32,060 nucleotides of DNA. It comes from an uncultured Bacteroides sp. (GTDB lineage: Bacteria > Bacteroidota > Bacteroidia > Bacteroidales > Bacteroidaceae). Of this stretch, positions 1-7,283 are shown piece after piece; position 1 is the first letter of the stretch; every line of letters starts with the position of its first letter. The stretch is from NCBI GenBank assembly GCA_905198575.1, contig CAJKDC010000021.1:1-32060 (forward strand), given 5' to 3'. The translations under genes and the position numbers were made by a program. The notes beneath the pieces were generated by a model. The model ran no database searches and was not told where the DNA came from. It saw only the letters and a program-made list of their open reading frames with translations.

Positions 1-176
1 GCTATAGCGGTACCGATTCATGCGCTATGATGGTACCGTTTCGCCGATACTATCATCTTGGCAATGATAAACTTGAAGTGAAAGGGTATTTTTTTTCGAG
101 AAGGGGAGGGGAACCTTGATTTAAGGATGGTTAGACTCCTGGTGTTATAACGCTTTAGGAAATGTAGGGTATGGGC

Positions 177-213
177 ATAAAAAAAGTCTGTAGTGTTTTC
201 ACACCCAGACTTT
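177..213 (-). terminator. Rho-independent terminator of the small lipoprotein gene
   Basis: An 8-bp stem (AAAGTCTG at 183-190 with CAGACTTT at 206-213) encloses a second short pairing (GTGT with ACAC). Read on the minus strand it is followed by a run of Ts at about 177-182. It lies some 30 bp past the lipoprotein stop codon. Confidence 0.75.
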
Positions 214-242
214 CAATTCTCTCTAATAATTCGTAGTGAATA

Positions 243-437
243 TTATTCAGCAACAACAGTTGAGTCAGTTGCAACAGCTGCAGAGTCTTCTACTACTGGA
301 GCAGCTTCTTCAACTACAGTTGTTTCTTCAACTACAGCAGCAGAATCGTTAGAAACTTCAGCGTTAGCTGCTTTGTTACCACATGATGCGAATGATACTG
401 CTACGAATGCTACGAATAAAAATACTAATTTCTTCAT
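243..437 (-). CDS. Small acidic lipoprotein of unknown function
   Basis: The 64-residue product starts with a lipoprotein signal peptide: MKK, a hydrophobic stretch at about residues 4-15, and a lipobox ending SFASC with Cys19 as the lipidation site. The mature part of about 46 residues is low-complexity, made almost entirely of Ala, Val, Glu, Thr, Ser and Asp, with repeated VVEE and DSAAV segments and no predicted fold. Gly20-Asn21 follow the Cys, so the acidic +2 to +5 retention/export signals described for Bacteroidetes lipoproteins are not obvious. It has its own promoter-like element and a terminator, so it is a single-gene unit. A longer open frame on the opposite strand is a by-product of the repetitive codons. 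Lipoprotein class is well supported; function is unknown. Confidence 0.85.
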   Translation of the reverse strand: MKKLVFLFVAFVAVSFASCGNKAANAEVSNDSAAVVEETTVVEEAAPVVEDSAAVATDSTVVAE

Positions 438-484
438 TTTCTTTGCTTTTTTAATCTGTAATACTTTGCTTTCTTAAAACGATG

Positions 485-492
485 CAAATATA
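485..492 (-). promoter_or_regulatory. -7 promoter element of the lipoprotein gene
   Basis: On the minus strand this reads TATATTTG, an exact match to the Bacteroidetes -7 consensus TAnnTTTG, about 48 bp upstream of the start codon. No convincing -33 TTTG is present at the usual spacing. Confidence 0.5.
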
Positions 493-699
493 GGTACTTT
501 TTCGATACGTTGTACTTTTTTCTCTATTTTTTTTCAAAAAAAATATGTTTTAAAACCTGTTTTGCGGTTTTTTAGTATGTTTTACAACATTGATATGGGC
601 TTTAACAGGTTTTGAGCCTTGATTTCAGACTTATTATTTCGATTTTATTTTTATTGTGTAAGTTCCTGATGAAATAAAAAAGCTATCTTGGATATGGTA

Positions 700-730
700 T
701 TGAGAAATACGGGATTTATGTATAACTTTG
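700..730 (+). promoter_or_regulatory. Bacteroidetes-type promoter of mtaB
   Basis: A -33 core TTG at 700-702 and a perfect -7 element TAACTTTG at 723-730 are separated by 20 bp, matching the known TTTG-N19/21-TAnnTTTG layout. Transcription would begin near 737, giving a leader of about 20 nt before the ATG at 757. Confidence 0.7.
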
Positions 731-756
731 CACATGTATAACTTTTTAATTAGAAT

Positions 757-2073
757 ATGATAGATACTACAGTTTTTCAAGATAAAAAGGCGGTATATTA
801 TACGCTAGGTTGCAAACTTAATTTTTCCGAGACTTCAACGGTCGGAAAAATTCTGAAAGAAGCTGGAGTACGTACTGCAAAAAAAGGTGAGGTCGCTGAT
901 ATTTGTATCATAAATACTTGTTCGGTAACGGATATGGCCGACAAGAAGTGCAGACAGATAATTCATCGCCTCGTAAAAGAAAATCCGGGGGCGTTTGTCG
1001 TTGTTACAGGCTGCTATGCTCAGTTGAAACCCGAGCAGGTTGCTTCTATAGAAGGAGTAGATTTGGTATTGGGTGCAGAGCAGAAAGGAGACCTGGTAAA
1101 TTATCTGGGCTCTTTGCAGAAACATGAACATGGAGAGATCTTTACTTCGGCTACCAATAATATCCGGAGCTTTTCACCCTCGTGTTCCAGAGGTGACAGG
1201 ACACGTTATTTCTTGAAAGTTCAGGACGGTTGTGACTATTTCTGTTCCTACTGTACAATTCCTTTTGCCCGCGGAAGAAGCCGCAATGGCAAAATCGCCG
1301 ATTTGGTAGAACAGGCCCGACAGGTGGCTGCCGAAGGCGGTAAGGAAATAGTGCTTACGGGAGTTAATATCGGTGATTTCGGTAAATCGACTGGAGAGAC
1401 TTTTTTCGATTTGGTCAAGAGTCTGGATGAAGTGGAAGGAATTGAACGTTATCGTATCTCTTCGATAGAGCCTAATCTGCTGACTGACGAAGTCATTGAT
1501 TTTGTAGCACAGTCTCGTACTTTTATGCCACATTTCCACATTCCTTTGCAGTCGGGTTGTGATGAGGTCTTGAAACTGATGCGCAGACGTTATGACACCG
1601 CTCTGTTTGCAAATAAGATAAAGAAAATAAAAGAGGTAATGCCTCATGCCTTTATCGGGGTAGATGTGATTGTGGGTACCCGTGGTGAAACTGAAGCGTA
1701 TTTTGAAAAGGCCTATCAGTTTATTGAATCGCTGGATGTAACCCAGTTGCACGTTTTCAGTTATTCGGAAAGACCGGGAACGCAGGCTTTGAAGATAGAC
1801 TACGTTGTATCTCCCGAGGATAAACACAAGCGTAGCCAGCGCTTGCTTGCCTTGTCGGATGAGAAAACGAAAAATTTCTATCGTCAATTCATTGGCAAAG
1901 AAGCAAAAGTCTTGATGGAAAAATCAAAGGCCGGCATGCCGATGCATGGTTTTACAGACAACTATATCCGTATTGAAACAGAGCATAACGATGAGCTCGA
2001 CAATTGTCTGGTAACAGTACGTTTGGGAGATTTTAATGAAGACGGTACTGCACTAAAGGCTAGTTTGTTATGA
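757..2073 (+). CDS. mtaB: tRNA (N6-threonylcarbamoyladenosine-37) methylthiotransferase MtaB
   Basis: A 438-residue radical-SAM enzyme that adds a methylthio group to t6A at tRNA position 37, giving ms2t6A, which improves decoding of ANN codons. The N-terminal UPF0004 domain carries the three cysteines for the auxiliary [4Fe-4S] cluster (Cys19 in TLGCKLN, Cys55 in NTCSVT, Cys86 in TGCYAQ). The radical-SAM cluster motif CxxxCxxC is Cys159, Cys163 and Cys166. The ARGRSRN and LTGVNIGDFG segments are typical of MtaB rather than MiaB or RimO. The C-terminal 60-70 residues should be the TRAM RNA-binding domain. Length is normal for the family. It has its own promoter, and its stop overlaps the next start (ATGA), so both are probably read from one transcript. 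Confidence 0.93.
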   Translation: MIDTTVFQDKKAVYYTLGCKLNFSETSTVGKILKEAGVRTAKKGEVADICIINTCSVTDMADKKCRQIIHRLVKENPGAFVVVTGCYAQLKPEQVASIEGVDLVLGAEQKGDLVNYLGSLQKHEHGEIFTSATNNIRSFSPSCSRGDRTRYFLKVQDGCDYFCSYCTIPFARGRSRNGKIADLVEQARQVAAEGGKEIVLTGVNIGDFGKSTGETFFDLVKSLDEVEGIERYRISSIEPNLLTDEVIDFVAQSRTFMPHFHIPLQSGCDEVLKLMRRRYDTALFANKIKKIKEVMPHAFIGVDVIVGTRGETEAYFEKAYQFIESLDVTQLHVFSYSERPGTQALKIDYVVSPEDKHKRSQRLLALSDEKTKNFYRQFIGKEAKVLMEKSKAGMPMHGFTDNYIRIETEHNDELDNCLVTVRLGDFNEDGTALKASLL

Positions 2074-3092
2074 GTAAGACCGCAATCGTCATACTAAACT
2101 GGAACGGGGCTGCCTTGCTTAAAAAGTTTCTTCCTTCTGTATTGGCTGCAATGGATGCTGGAGAAGCAGAAGTTTACGTAGCTGATAATGCATCTACGGA
2201 TGACTCGTGCCAGATGCTCGCGCAGGACTTTCCTGGCGTACACTTGATTAAGCTGGCGCAGAACTGGGGGTTTGCTGAAGGATACAATAAGGCACTCGCA
2301 CAAGTCGAAGCTGAATATGTTGTCCTGCTGAATAGTGATGTAGAGGTGACGAAGGGATGGCTTAAGCCATTGACGGGCTGTCTGGACCGTCATCCGGAAG
2401 TTGCTGCCTGCCAGCCTAAAATCCGTAGCTATCATGCCCGGAAGTTTTTTGAGTATGCAGGTGCCAGTGGGGGATTCATCGACTATTATGGTTATCCGTT
2501 CTGCCGGGGAAGAATATTTTCCTCATTGGAAACAGACGAAGGGCAATATGACACGGAAATGCCCGTATTTTGGGCAACGGGAGCGGCTTTATGCATCCGG
2601 TTGGACGAATACCGGAAAGCGGGCGGACTGGACGGACGCTTTTTTGCACATATGGAAGAAATTGATTTGTGCTGGAGGTTGCGGAGTAGGGGAAAGAAAA
2701 TTCTCTGTGTACCCGCAAGTGTGGTATATCATGTGGGAGGAGGAACTTTAAAGAAAGAAAACCCACGGAAGACCTATCTTAATTTCCGCAATAACCTGCT
2801 GATGCTGTATAAAAACCTGCCTGACGGCGAATTGCAAAAAGTGATGAGGGGCCGTTTCTGGCTGGATCTGCTGGCTTTGCTGATGTTTATGCTGAAAGGA
2901 GATTTCCCGAATGCTAAAGCAGTCATAAAAGCCAGACGGGATTTTGGCCGGATGAAGGCCGAGTTTAAGGCATCACGTCAGGAAAATATGCAGCAGACCA
3001 TTGTAAAAGCTATTCCACAACGATTGGATTGTTGTCTGGTATGGCAATATTATGTACGTGGAAAACATTTTTTCTCTGATTTTTTTGAATAG
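2070..3092 (+). CDS. Glycosyltransferase family 2 (rhamnosyltransferase-like)
   Basis: A 340-residue GT-A fold enzyme expected to transfer a sugar from a nucleotide donor onto a cell-surface glycan at the inner face of the membrane. The N-terminus shows the GT2 pattern: VILNWNG at about 7-13, ADNASTDD near 39-46, and the metal-binding segment LLNSDVEV near 86-93 (the DxD equivalent). The acceptor-side region contains MEEIDLCWRLRSRG, typical of WbbL/rhamnosyltransferase-like members. A hydrophobic stretch (LDLLALLMFML) near residue 270 suggests membrane attachment. The start overlaps the mtaB stop by 4 bp (ATGA), implying translational coupling, although the functions have no obvious link. Donor and acceptor cannot be read from the sequence. 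A strong hairpin terminator follows. Confidence 0.88.
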   Translation: MSKTAIVILNWNGAALLKKFLPSVLAAMDAGEAEVYVADNASTDDSCQMLAQDFPGVHLIKLAQNWGFAEGYNKALAQVEAEYVVLLNSDVEVTKGWLKPLTGCLDRHPEVAACQPKIRSYHARKFFEYAGASGGFIDYYGYPFCRGRIFSSLETDEGQYDTEMPVFWATGAALCIRLDEYRKAGGLDGRFFAHMEEIDLCWRLRSRGKKILCVPASVVYHVGGGTLKKENPRKTYLNFRNNLLMLYKNLPDGELQKVMRGRFWLDLLALLMFMLKGDFPNAKAVIKARRDFGRMKAEFKASRQENMQQTIVKAIPQRLDCCLVWQYYVRGKHFFSDFFE

Positions 3093-3145
3093 AAAAAAAG
3101 ACATATCGGTGTCGCATCGTTGCGTTTTACCGATATGTCTTTTTT
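3093..3145. terminator. Bidirectional terminator between the glycosyltransferase and folB
   Basis: A long perfect stem (A-tract plus GACATATCGGT at 3093-3110 with ACCGATATGTC plus T-tract at 3129-3145) is flanked by A7 and T6, so it works in both directions. Its T-tract runs into the folB stop codon (TAA, complement of 3144-3146). Confidence 0.85.
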
Positions 3146-3512
3146 ATCTTTGATAGACAGCTTCTACACCTATCCGGTCAGCATCAGCTCCCATCGGAGG
3201 ATTTTGCTTATATAACTTGATTTGGATTTCGCTCAGATTACCGAATTCGTGGAATAACCGTTCTGCGATTCTTCTGCTTACGTGTTCCAGCAGTTTGGAT
3301 GGAACAGCCATTTCCTGTTTGATAGCGCTGAATATTTCAGCGTAATTCAGGGTATAGCTCAAATCGTCTGTCTCTGCAGCTTTGCTGAAGTCTGTCTTTA
3401 GTGCAATATCAATGATAAATTCAGCTCCTACAACTCTTTCTTGAGGCAGAACTCCGTGGTGGGCAAAGATTTTTAGCCCATCCAGTCTGATGTACATATC
3501 TTTGGTTATCAT
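3144..3512 (-). CDS. folB: Dihydroneopterin aldolase
   Basis: The 122-residue protein matches FolB in length (about 120) and pattern. It converts 7,8-dihydroneopterin to 6-hydroxymethyl-dihydropterin and glycolaldehyde in cytoplasmic folate synthesis. Visible family features are the N-terminal strand LKIFAHHGVLPQER, the GAEFIIDI segment with the pterin-binding Glu region, LNYAEIF, and the C-terminal YKQNPPM segment, whose Lys102 corresponds to the catalytic lysine of the KPxxP motif. The first ATG (3512) is used here; an in-frame ATG five codons later would fit the family start equally well. There is no -7 element in the 88 bp upstream, which instead holds a hairpin behind nrdJ, so folB may rely on readthrough from nrdJ. 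folC is elsewhere in this window. Confidence 0.9.
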   Translation of the reverse strand: MITKDMYIRLDGLKIFAHHGVLPQERVVGAEFIIDIALKTDFSKAAETDDLSYTLNYAEIFSAIKQEMAVPSKLLEHVSRRIAERLFHEFGNLSEIQIKLYKQNPPMGADADRIGVEAVYQR

Positions 3513-3531
3513 TACAGATTATATTTTACAT

Positions 3532-3568
3532 AAAACGGTCATCTTGTTCAGGAAACAGGATGACCGTT
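3532..3568 (-). terminator. Hairpin between nrdJ and folB (attenuating terminator)
   Basis: An inverted repeat (AACGGTCATC at 3534-3543 with GATGACCGTT at 3559-3568, extended by TGTT/AACA) lies 33 bp after the nrdJ stop. On the minus strand it is followed by only TTTTATG, a poor U-tract, so it may be a weak or partial terminator allowing folB expression. Confidence 0.6.
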
Positions 3569-3600
3569 GTTGTATTTATTATTTTAAATGATTGTCAGGA

Positions 3601-6132
3601 TTATCCGCAGCGTGAAGAACCACATGTTTTACAGATAAGGCATCCCTCCTGGTAAACCAGTGTTTCGTGTCCACAGTTCGGACATTTTACACCTTTTGCT
3701 TCAGTTCCATCCTGTACATATTTCTTCAGTGCTCTTTCTACACCATTCTTCCAGGTATTGATGTTTTCGCTGTCAAGTTGCAGTGAGCTTACCAGTTTGA
3801 TAACCTGTTCGATAGGCATTCTCCAGCGCAATACACCCGAAATAAGTTTGGCATAGTTCCAGTATTCCTTATTGAATTTCTCCGACAAGCCTTCGATGGT
3901 CATCTTATAGCCTCGTTTGTTTTCAAACTGGAAGTCGTAGCGTTTAACACCGTCTTCGTCGTAATTCTTGATAATACGACCGGTAGTAACAGACTTCGGC
4001 AGCAAGATACCTTCTTCCTCATCCTGGATACCTGTGAAGATTTCGTAAGGTCTGCCGTCCAGCAATCCTACGAAAGCAACCCATTTTTCTTTGTTGTTCT
4101 GGAAACGGACAACATCGGCTTCCAAAACTCTCGGACGTACTTCTACAACCTGATTGCTTCTGTTTTCTTCTTTCTTTTCTTTTGGTTTCGTAGAAATCAG
4201 GACACCTGCTCTCGAACCGTCTCTGTATACCGTACAGCCTTTACATCCCGAACGCCAAGCTTCTACGTAAAGTCTGTTTATCAGATCCTCGTCTACATTG
4301 TTAGGAAGATTAATGGTAACACTGATAGAGTGGTCAACCCATTTCTGTATACGTCCTTGCATTTTTACCTTCATGAGCCAGTCTACATCGTTAGAGGTAG
4401 CTTTGTAGTAAGGTGATTTAGCAACGAGGTCGTCTATTTCTTCCTGCGAATAACGTTTGGTTGTATCGTATCCGTTTACTTCCATCCATTTCTGGAACTT
4501 ATGATGGAATACGATGTATTCTTCGAAAGCATCGCCTGTTTCATCGATGAAATCAACGTGTACATCCGGATCGTTAGGGTTAACCTTACGTCTGCGTTTA
4601 TATACAGGCATGAAAACAGGTTCGATACCGGAAGTTGTCTGTGTCATCAAACTTGTAGTACCTGTAGGAGCGATGGTCAGACAGGCAATATTTCGTCTTC
4701 CGTATGTTTTCATTTCCTCGTATAAAGCCGGGTCTGCATCTTTAATACGGTTGATGAAAGGATTGTTCTGCTCTCTTGTCCAGTCGTAAATTTCGAATGC
4801 ACCACGTTCTTTAGCCATGTTGACAGATGAACGGTAGGCTTCGATTGCGATGGTCTGATGTACTTTTTCAGAAACTTCAGTAGCTTCTTCTGTACCGTAT
4901 CTCAGTCCCAAAGCAGCCAGCATATCACCTTCGGCAGTAATACCTACACCGGTACGTCTGCCTTGGCCTGATTTCTTGTAAATCTTTTCCCACAAGTGGC
5001 GTTCTGTACCTTTAACTTCCATACTTTCGGGGTCAGAATCAATCTTTTCGAGTATTTTCTCGATTTTTTCCAACTCCAAGTCGATGATGTCATCCATGAT
5101 ACGTTGTGCCAGTGCCACGTGTTTCTTGAACAAGTCAAAATCAAAATAGGCTTCCGGAGTAAATGGATTTACTACGTATGAATACAGGTTGATAGCCAGC
5201 AATCGGCATGAGTCGTATGGACACAATGGAATTTCACCACAAGGGTTTGTTGAAACGGTTTTATAACCTAAGTCAGCATAGCAGTCAGGAACAGACTCCC
5301 GGATAATGGTATCCCAGAAAAGTACACCAGGTTCAGCAGACTTCCATGCGTTGTGAACAATCTTTTTCCAAAGAGCCGATGCATTGATAACCTTTTTGTA
5401 CATCGGGTTTTCAGAATCAATAGGGAACTGTTGTGTGTACGATTCTCCGTTGACTGCTGCATTCATAAATTCATCGTCCAGTTTTACAGATACATTAGCA
5501 CCTGTAACTTTTCCTTCTGTCATCTTGGCATCGATAAATGCTTCAGAATCCGGATGCTTAATGGATACACTCAACATTAAGGCACCTCTTCGGCCATCCT
5601 GAGCAACCTCTCGGGTTGAGTTGGAATAACGCTCCATGAAAGGAACCAGACCCGTTGAAGTTAAGGCTGAGTTTTTAACAGGAGAACCTTTAGGACGGAT
5701 GTGCGACAAATCATGGCCTACACCTCCGCGGCGTTTCATTAGTTGTACTTGCTCTTCATCGATGCGGATGATTGCACCATAAGAATCTGCTGCACCTTCT
5801 AATCCGATGACGAAACAGTTTGAAAGCGATGCAACCTGGAAATTGTTTCCAATACCGGTCATCGGACTTCCTTGCGGAATGATGTATTTGAAATGGTCAA
5901 AGACATCAAATAATTCTTGTGCTGATAAAGGATTGGGATAGTTAGACTCAATGCGGGCAATTTCGTTTGCCAAACGCCAGTGCATATCTGCCGGCGATTT
6001 TTCATAGATAATCCCGAAAGAATCTTTTACTGCATACTTGTTTACCCATACGCGTGCTGCCAGTTCATCTCCTTTAAAGTATTCTAGAGATGCCTTAAAA
6101 GCTTCGTCGTAGGTGAATGTTTGTTTTTCCAC
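3601..6132 (-). CDS. nrdJ: Adenosylcobalamin-dependent (class II) ribonucleotide reductase
   Basis: This 843-residue enzyme reduces ribonucleotides to deoxyribonucleotides using a thiyl radical generated from adenosylcobalamin, so it works with or without oxygen but needs B12. The catalytic set is visible: redox Cys106 (SLSNCFV), radical Cys298 and Glu300 in NPCGE, and partner redox Cys309 (DSCRLLA), eleven residues after the radical Cys as in characterised NrdJ proteins. The PTGTTS phosphate-binding loop is present near residue 490. The C-terminus (about 817-842) is a cysteine-rich zinc-ribbon-like tail with CPNC and CKTC pairs ending SSRCG, expected to carry the shuttling cysteines. It is transcribed from a good promoter about 100 bp upstream. 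No cobalamin riboswitch is evident, since the leader is only about 95 nt. Confidence 0.95.
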   Translation of the reverse strand: MEKQTFTYDEAFKASLEYFKGDELAARVWVNKYAVKDSFGIIYEKSPADMHWRLANEIARIESNYPNPLSAQELFDVFDHFKYIIPQGSPMTGIGNNFQVASLSNCFVIGLEGAADSYGAIIRIDEEQVQLMKRRGGVGHDLSHIRPKGSPVKNSALTSTGLVPFMERYSNSTREVAQDGRRGALMLSVSIKHPDSEAFIDAKMTEGKVTGANVSVKLDDEFMNAAVNGESYTQQFPIDSENPMYKKVINASALWKKIVHNAWKSAEPGVLFWDTIIRESVPDCYADLGYKTVSTNPCGEIPLCPYDSCRLLAINLYSYVVNPFTPEAYFDFDLFKKHVALAQRIMDDIIDLELEKIEKILEKIDSDPESMEVKGTERHLWEKIYKKSGQGRRTGVGITAEGDMLAALGLRYGTEEATEVSEKVHQTIAIEAYRSSVNMAKERGAFEIYDWTREQNNPFINRIKDADPALYEEMKTYGRRNIACLTIAPTGTTSLMTQTTSGIEPVFMPVYKRRRKVNPNDPDVHVDFIDETGDAFEEYIVFHHKFQKWMEVNGYDTTKRYSQEEIDDLVAKSPYYKATSNDVDWLMKVKMQGRIQKWVDHSISVTINLPNNVDEDLINRLYVEAWRSGCKGCTVYRDGSRAGVLISTKPKEKKEENRSNQVVEVRPRVLEADVVRFQNNKEKWVAFVGLLDGRPYEIFTGIQDEEEGILLPKSVTTGRIIKNYDEDGVKRYDFQFENKRGYKMTIEGLSEKFNKEYWNYAKLISGVLRWRMPIEQVIKLVSSLQLDSENINTWKNGVERALKKYVQDGTEAKGVKCPNCGHETLVYQEGCLICKTCGSSRCG

Positions 6133-6234
6133 GATTTTATATTTCAGTTATATTGTTGTCTATTCTAATTTGCCTCAATTAAGTAGTAAGTTTCGTTTTC
6201 ATAGATATAGCGTGGCATCTTGAATAAACAGCTG

Positions 6235-6265
6235 CAAAGCTATAGATGTTTTTTTAATGAGCAAA
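6235..6265 (-). promoter_or_regulatory. Bacteroidetes-type promoter of nrdJ
   Basis: On the minus strand TTTG (complement of CAAA at 6262-6265) is followed after 19 bp by TAGCTTTG (complement of 6235-6242). Both boxes and the spacing match the consensus exactly. Transcription should start near 6228, leaving about 95 nt of leader. Confidence 0.75.
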
Positions 6266-6281
6266 ATTTTTTGCGTATAAG

Positions 6282-6290
6282 TTATCAACA
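6282..6290 (+). promoter_or_regulatory. DnaA-box-like site upstream of nrdJ
   Basis: TTATCAACA differs at one position from the canonical DnaA box TTATCCACA. It sits 16 bp upstream of the nrdJ -33 box. The same 9-mer occurs upstream of dnaA in this window (8869-8877, opposite orientation). A binding role is inference. Confidence 0.4.
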
Positions 6291-6455
6291 AAAAAGTGTT
6301 GTTGTCTAAAATGATTTTTTAATTTGTTGATTTTTAGATATATATGTATTTGCAAATGTCAAGAAAGTTGTACGTTTTGGAAAACATGTTGTTCTATGAA
6401 TTACATTATATAGGAAAAATATCATTTATTTTTTGTGTTTTGGGGAGATATATTC

Positions 6456-6484
6456 TTGGACAAGTTATATTTTCATTATTTTTG
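6456..6484 (+). promoter_or_regulatory. Bacteroidetes-type promoter of the nitroreductase gene
   Basis: TTG at 6456-6458 and TATTTTTG at 6477-6484 are separated by 18 bp. The predicted start near 6491 leaves a leader of about 13 nt before the ATG at 6504. Confidence 0.55.
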
Positions 6485-6503
6485 TGTATAAAAACATGCA
6501 TTT

Positions 6504-7247
6504 ATGGAATCAATAAAAAACAGACGTACTATACGTAAGTATAAAGATCAGGACATTCCCAGTCAATTATTAACAGAGTTGCTTACTGATTCTTTTAGAG
6601 CTTCTACCATGGGAGGTATGCAGCTTTACAGTGTGGTGGTAACTCGTGATAAGGATATGAAAGCAAAATTGGCTCCGTTTCATTTTAATCAGCCAATGGT
6701 AACCCAGGCTCCTGTTGTATTGACCTTTTGTGCCGATTTTAACCGTTTTTGCTTGTGGTGCAAGCAGCGCAATGCAGTTCCTGGATATGATAATTTCCTT
6801 TCGTTTATGAATGCGGCAACAGATGCATTATTGGTTACGCAAAACTTCTGTACACTGGCAGAAGAGAACGGTTTGGGAATTTGTTATTTGGGTACTACGA
6901 TTTATAATCCAGAGCTGATTATTGATTTGCTGAAACTTCCCCGTCTGGTAATACCGGTGGCAACTATTACAGTAGGATATCCAGATGAATGTCCGGAACA
7001 ACCTGACCGTTTGCCTGTCAGTGGTATTATTCATGAAGAATATTATCATGATTATACTCCGGAAGATATCGAGCAAGTTTATGCATATAAAGAGAGTCTT
7101 TCTGTTAACAAGCAGTTTGTAGCGGAAAATCAGAAAGAAAACTTGGCACAGGTTTTCACGGATGTGCGTTATCGGAAAAGTGATAATGAATGTATGTCGG
7201 AAAAGCTGTTGGAAGTACTCCGGAAGCAAGGATTTTTTGGTATGTAA
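6504..7247 (+). CDS. Nitroreductase-family flavoprotein (NfsA-like)
   Basis: The 247-residue product fits FMN-dependent NAD(P)H oxidoreductases of the nitroreductase family, cytoplasmic dimers that reduce nitro compounds, quinones or flavins. The N-terminal FMN-binding pattern is present (NRRTIRKYKDQDIP at about 6-19, then FRASTMGGMQLYS with the expected S/T-rich FMN phosphate contact). The central helix ATDALLVTQNFCTLAEENGLGICYLG is characteristic of the NfsA/SnrA branch. The C-terminal 80 residues form the extended arm seen in NfsA-like members (about 240 aa, versus about 200 for NfsB-like). The natural substrate cannot be read. It stands alone with its own promoter and shares a terminator with the convergent dnaA. 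Confidence 0.85.
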   Translation: MESIKNRRTIRKYKDQDIPSQLLTELLTDSFRASTMGGMQLYSVVVTRDKDMKAKLAPFHFNQPMVTQAPVVLTFCADFNRFCLWCKQRNAVPGYDNFLSFMNAATDALLVTQNFCTLAEENGLGICYLGTTIYNPELIIDLLKLPRLVIPVATITVGYPDECPEQPDRLPVSGIIHEEYYHDYTPEDIEQVYAYKESLSVNKQFVAENQKENLAQVFTDVRYRKSDNECMSEKLLEVLRKQGFFGM

Positions 7248-7254
7248 TATAATG

Positions 7255-7283
7255 AAAAAGGAGGGTTAAACCCTCCTTTTTTT
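7255..7283. terminator. Bidirectional terminator between the nitroreductase gene and dnaA
   Basis: Stem GGAGGG (7260-7265) with CCCTCC (7271-7276), loop TTAAA, flanked by A5 on one side and T7 on the other. It serves both convergent genes. The T-tract overlaps the dnaA stop codon (7282-7284). Confidence 0.85.

Larger units (their letters stand above)
438..756. other. AT-rich divergent intergenic region with two promoters
   Basis: This 319-bp gap separates the divergent lipoprotein and mtaB genes. It holds a promoter-like element at each end and long A and T tracts near 515-550 (T-rich, then A-rich, possibly curved DNA). Just before mtaB the 12-mer ATGTATAACTTT occurs twice, 16 bp apart (718-729 and 734-745). 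No reading frame or RNA gene was recognised. Confidence 0.6.
6133..6503. other. Divergent promoter region between nrdJ and the nitroreductase
   Basis: This 371-bp AT-rich gap contains the nrdJ promoter (6235-6265, minus), a DnaA-box-like sequence (6282-6290) and the nitroreductase promoter (6456-6484, plus). The stretch 6300-6450 holds no recognisable element; the short open frame there has no start context or coding character. Confidence 0.6.

Noticed and set aside
8..38. Imperfect palindrome with CGGTACC and GGTACCG arms near the left edge
   Set aside because: Only 7-bp arms around a self-palindromic GGTACC, with a 17-bp spacer and no gene context. Too weak to call.
3..119. Open frame of 38 codons from the window edge ending TGA at 117-119
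   Set aside because: No recognisable protein pattern and no start. It may be the tail of an upstream gene or chance, so no gene was called.
193..477. 94-codon open frame opposite the small lipoprotein
   Set aside because: It is the antisense of repetitive lipoprotein codons (Ser/Thr/Ala runs). The minus-strand frame has a proper lipobox, promoter and terminator.
6133..6230. Cobalamin riboswitch ahead of nrdJ
   Set aside because: The predicted leader is only about 95 nt and I saw no B12-box-like sequence. A cobalamin riboswitch needs about 200 nt.
6344..6538. 64-codon frame on the plus strand before the nitroreductase gene
   Set aside because: It runs through the nitroreductase promoter and overlaps its start in another frame; AT-rich composition without coding character.
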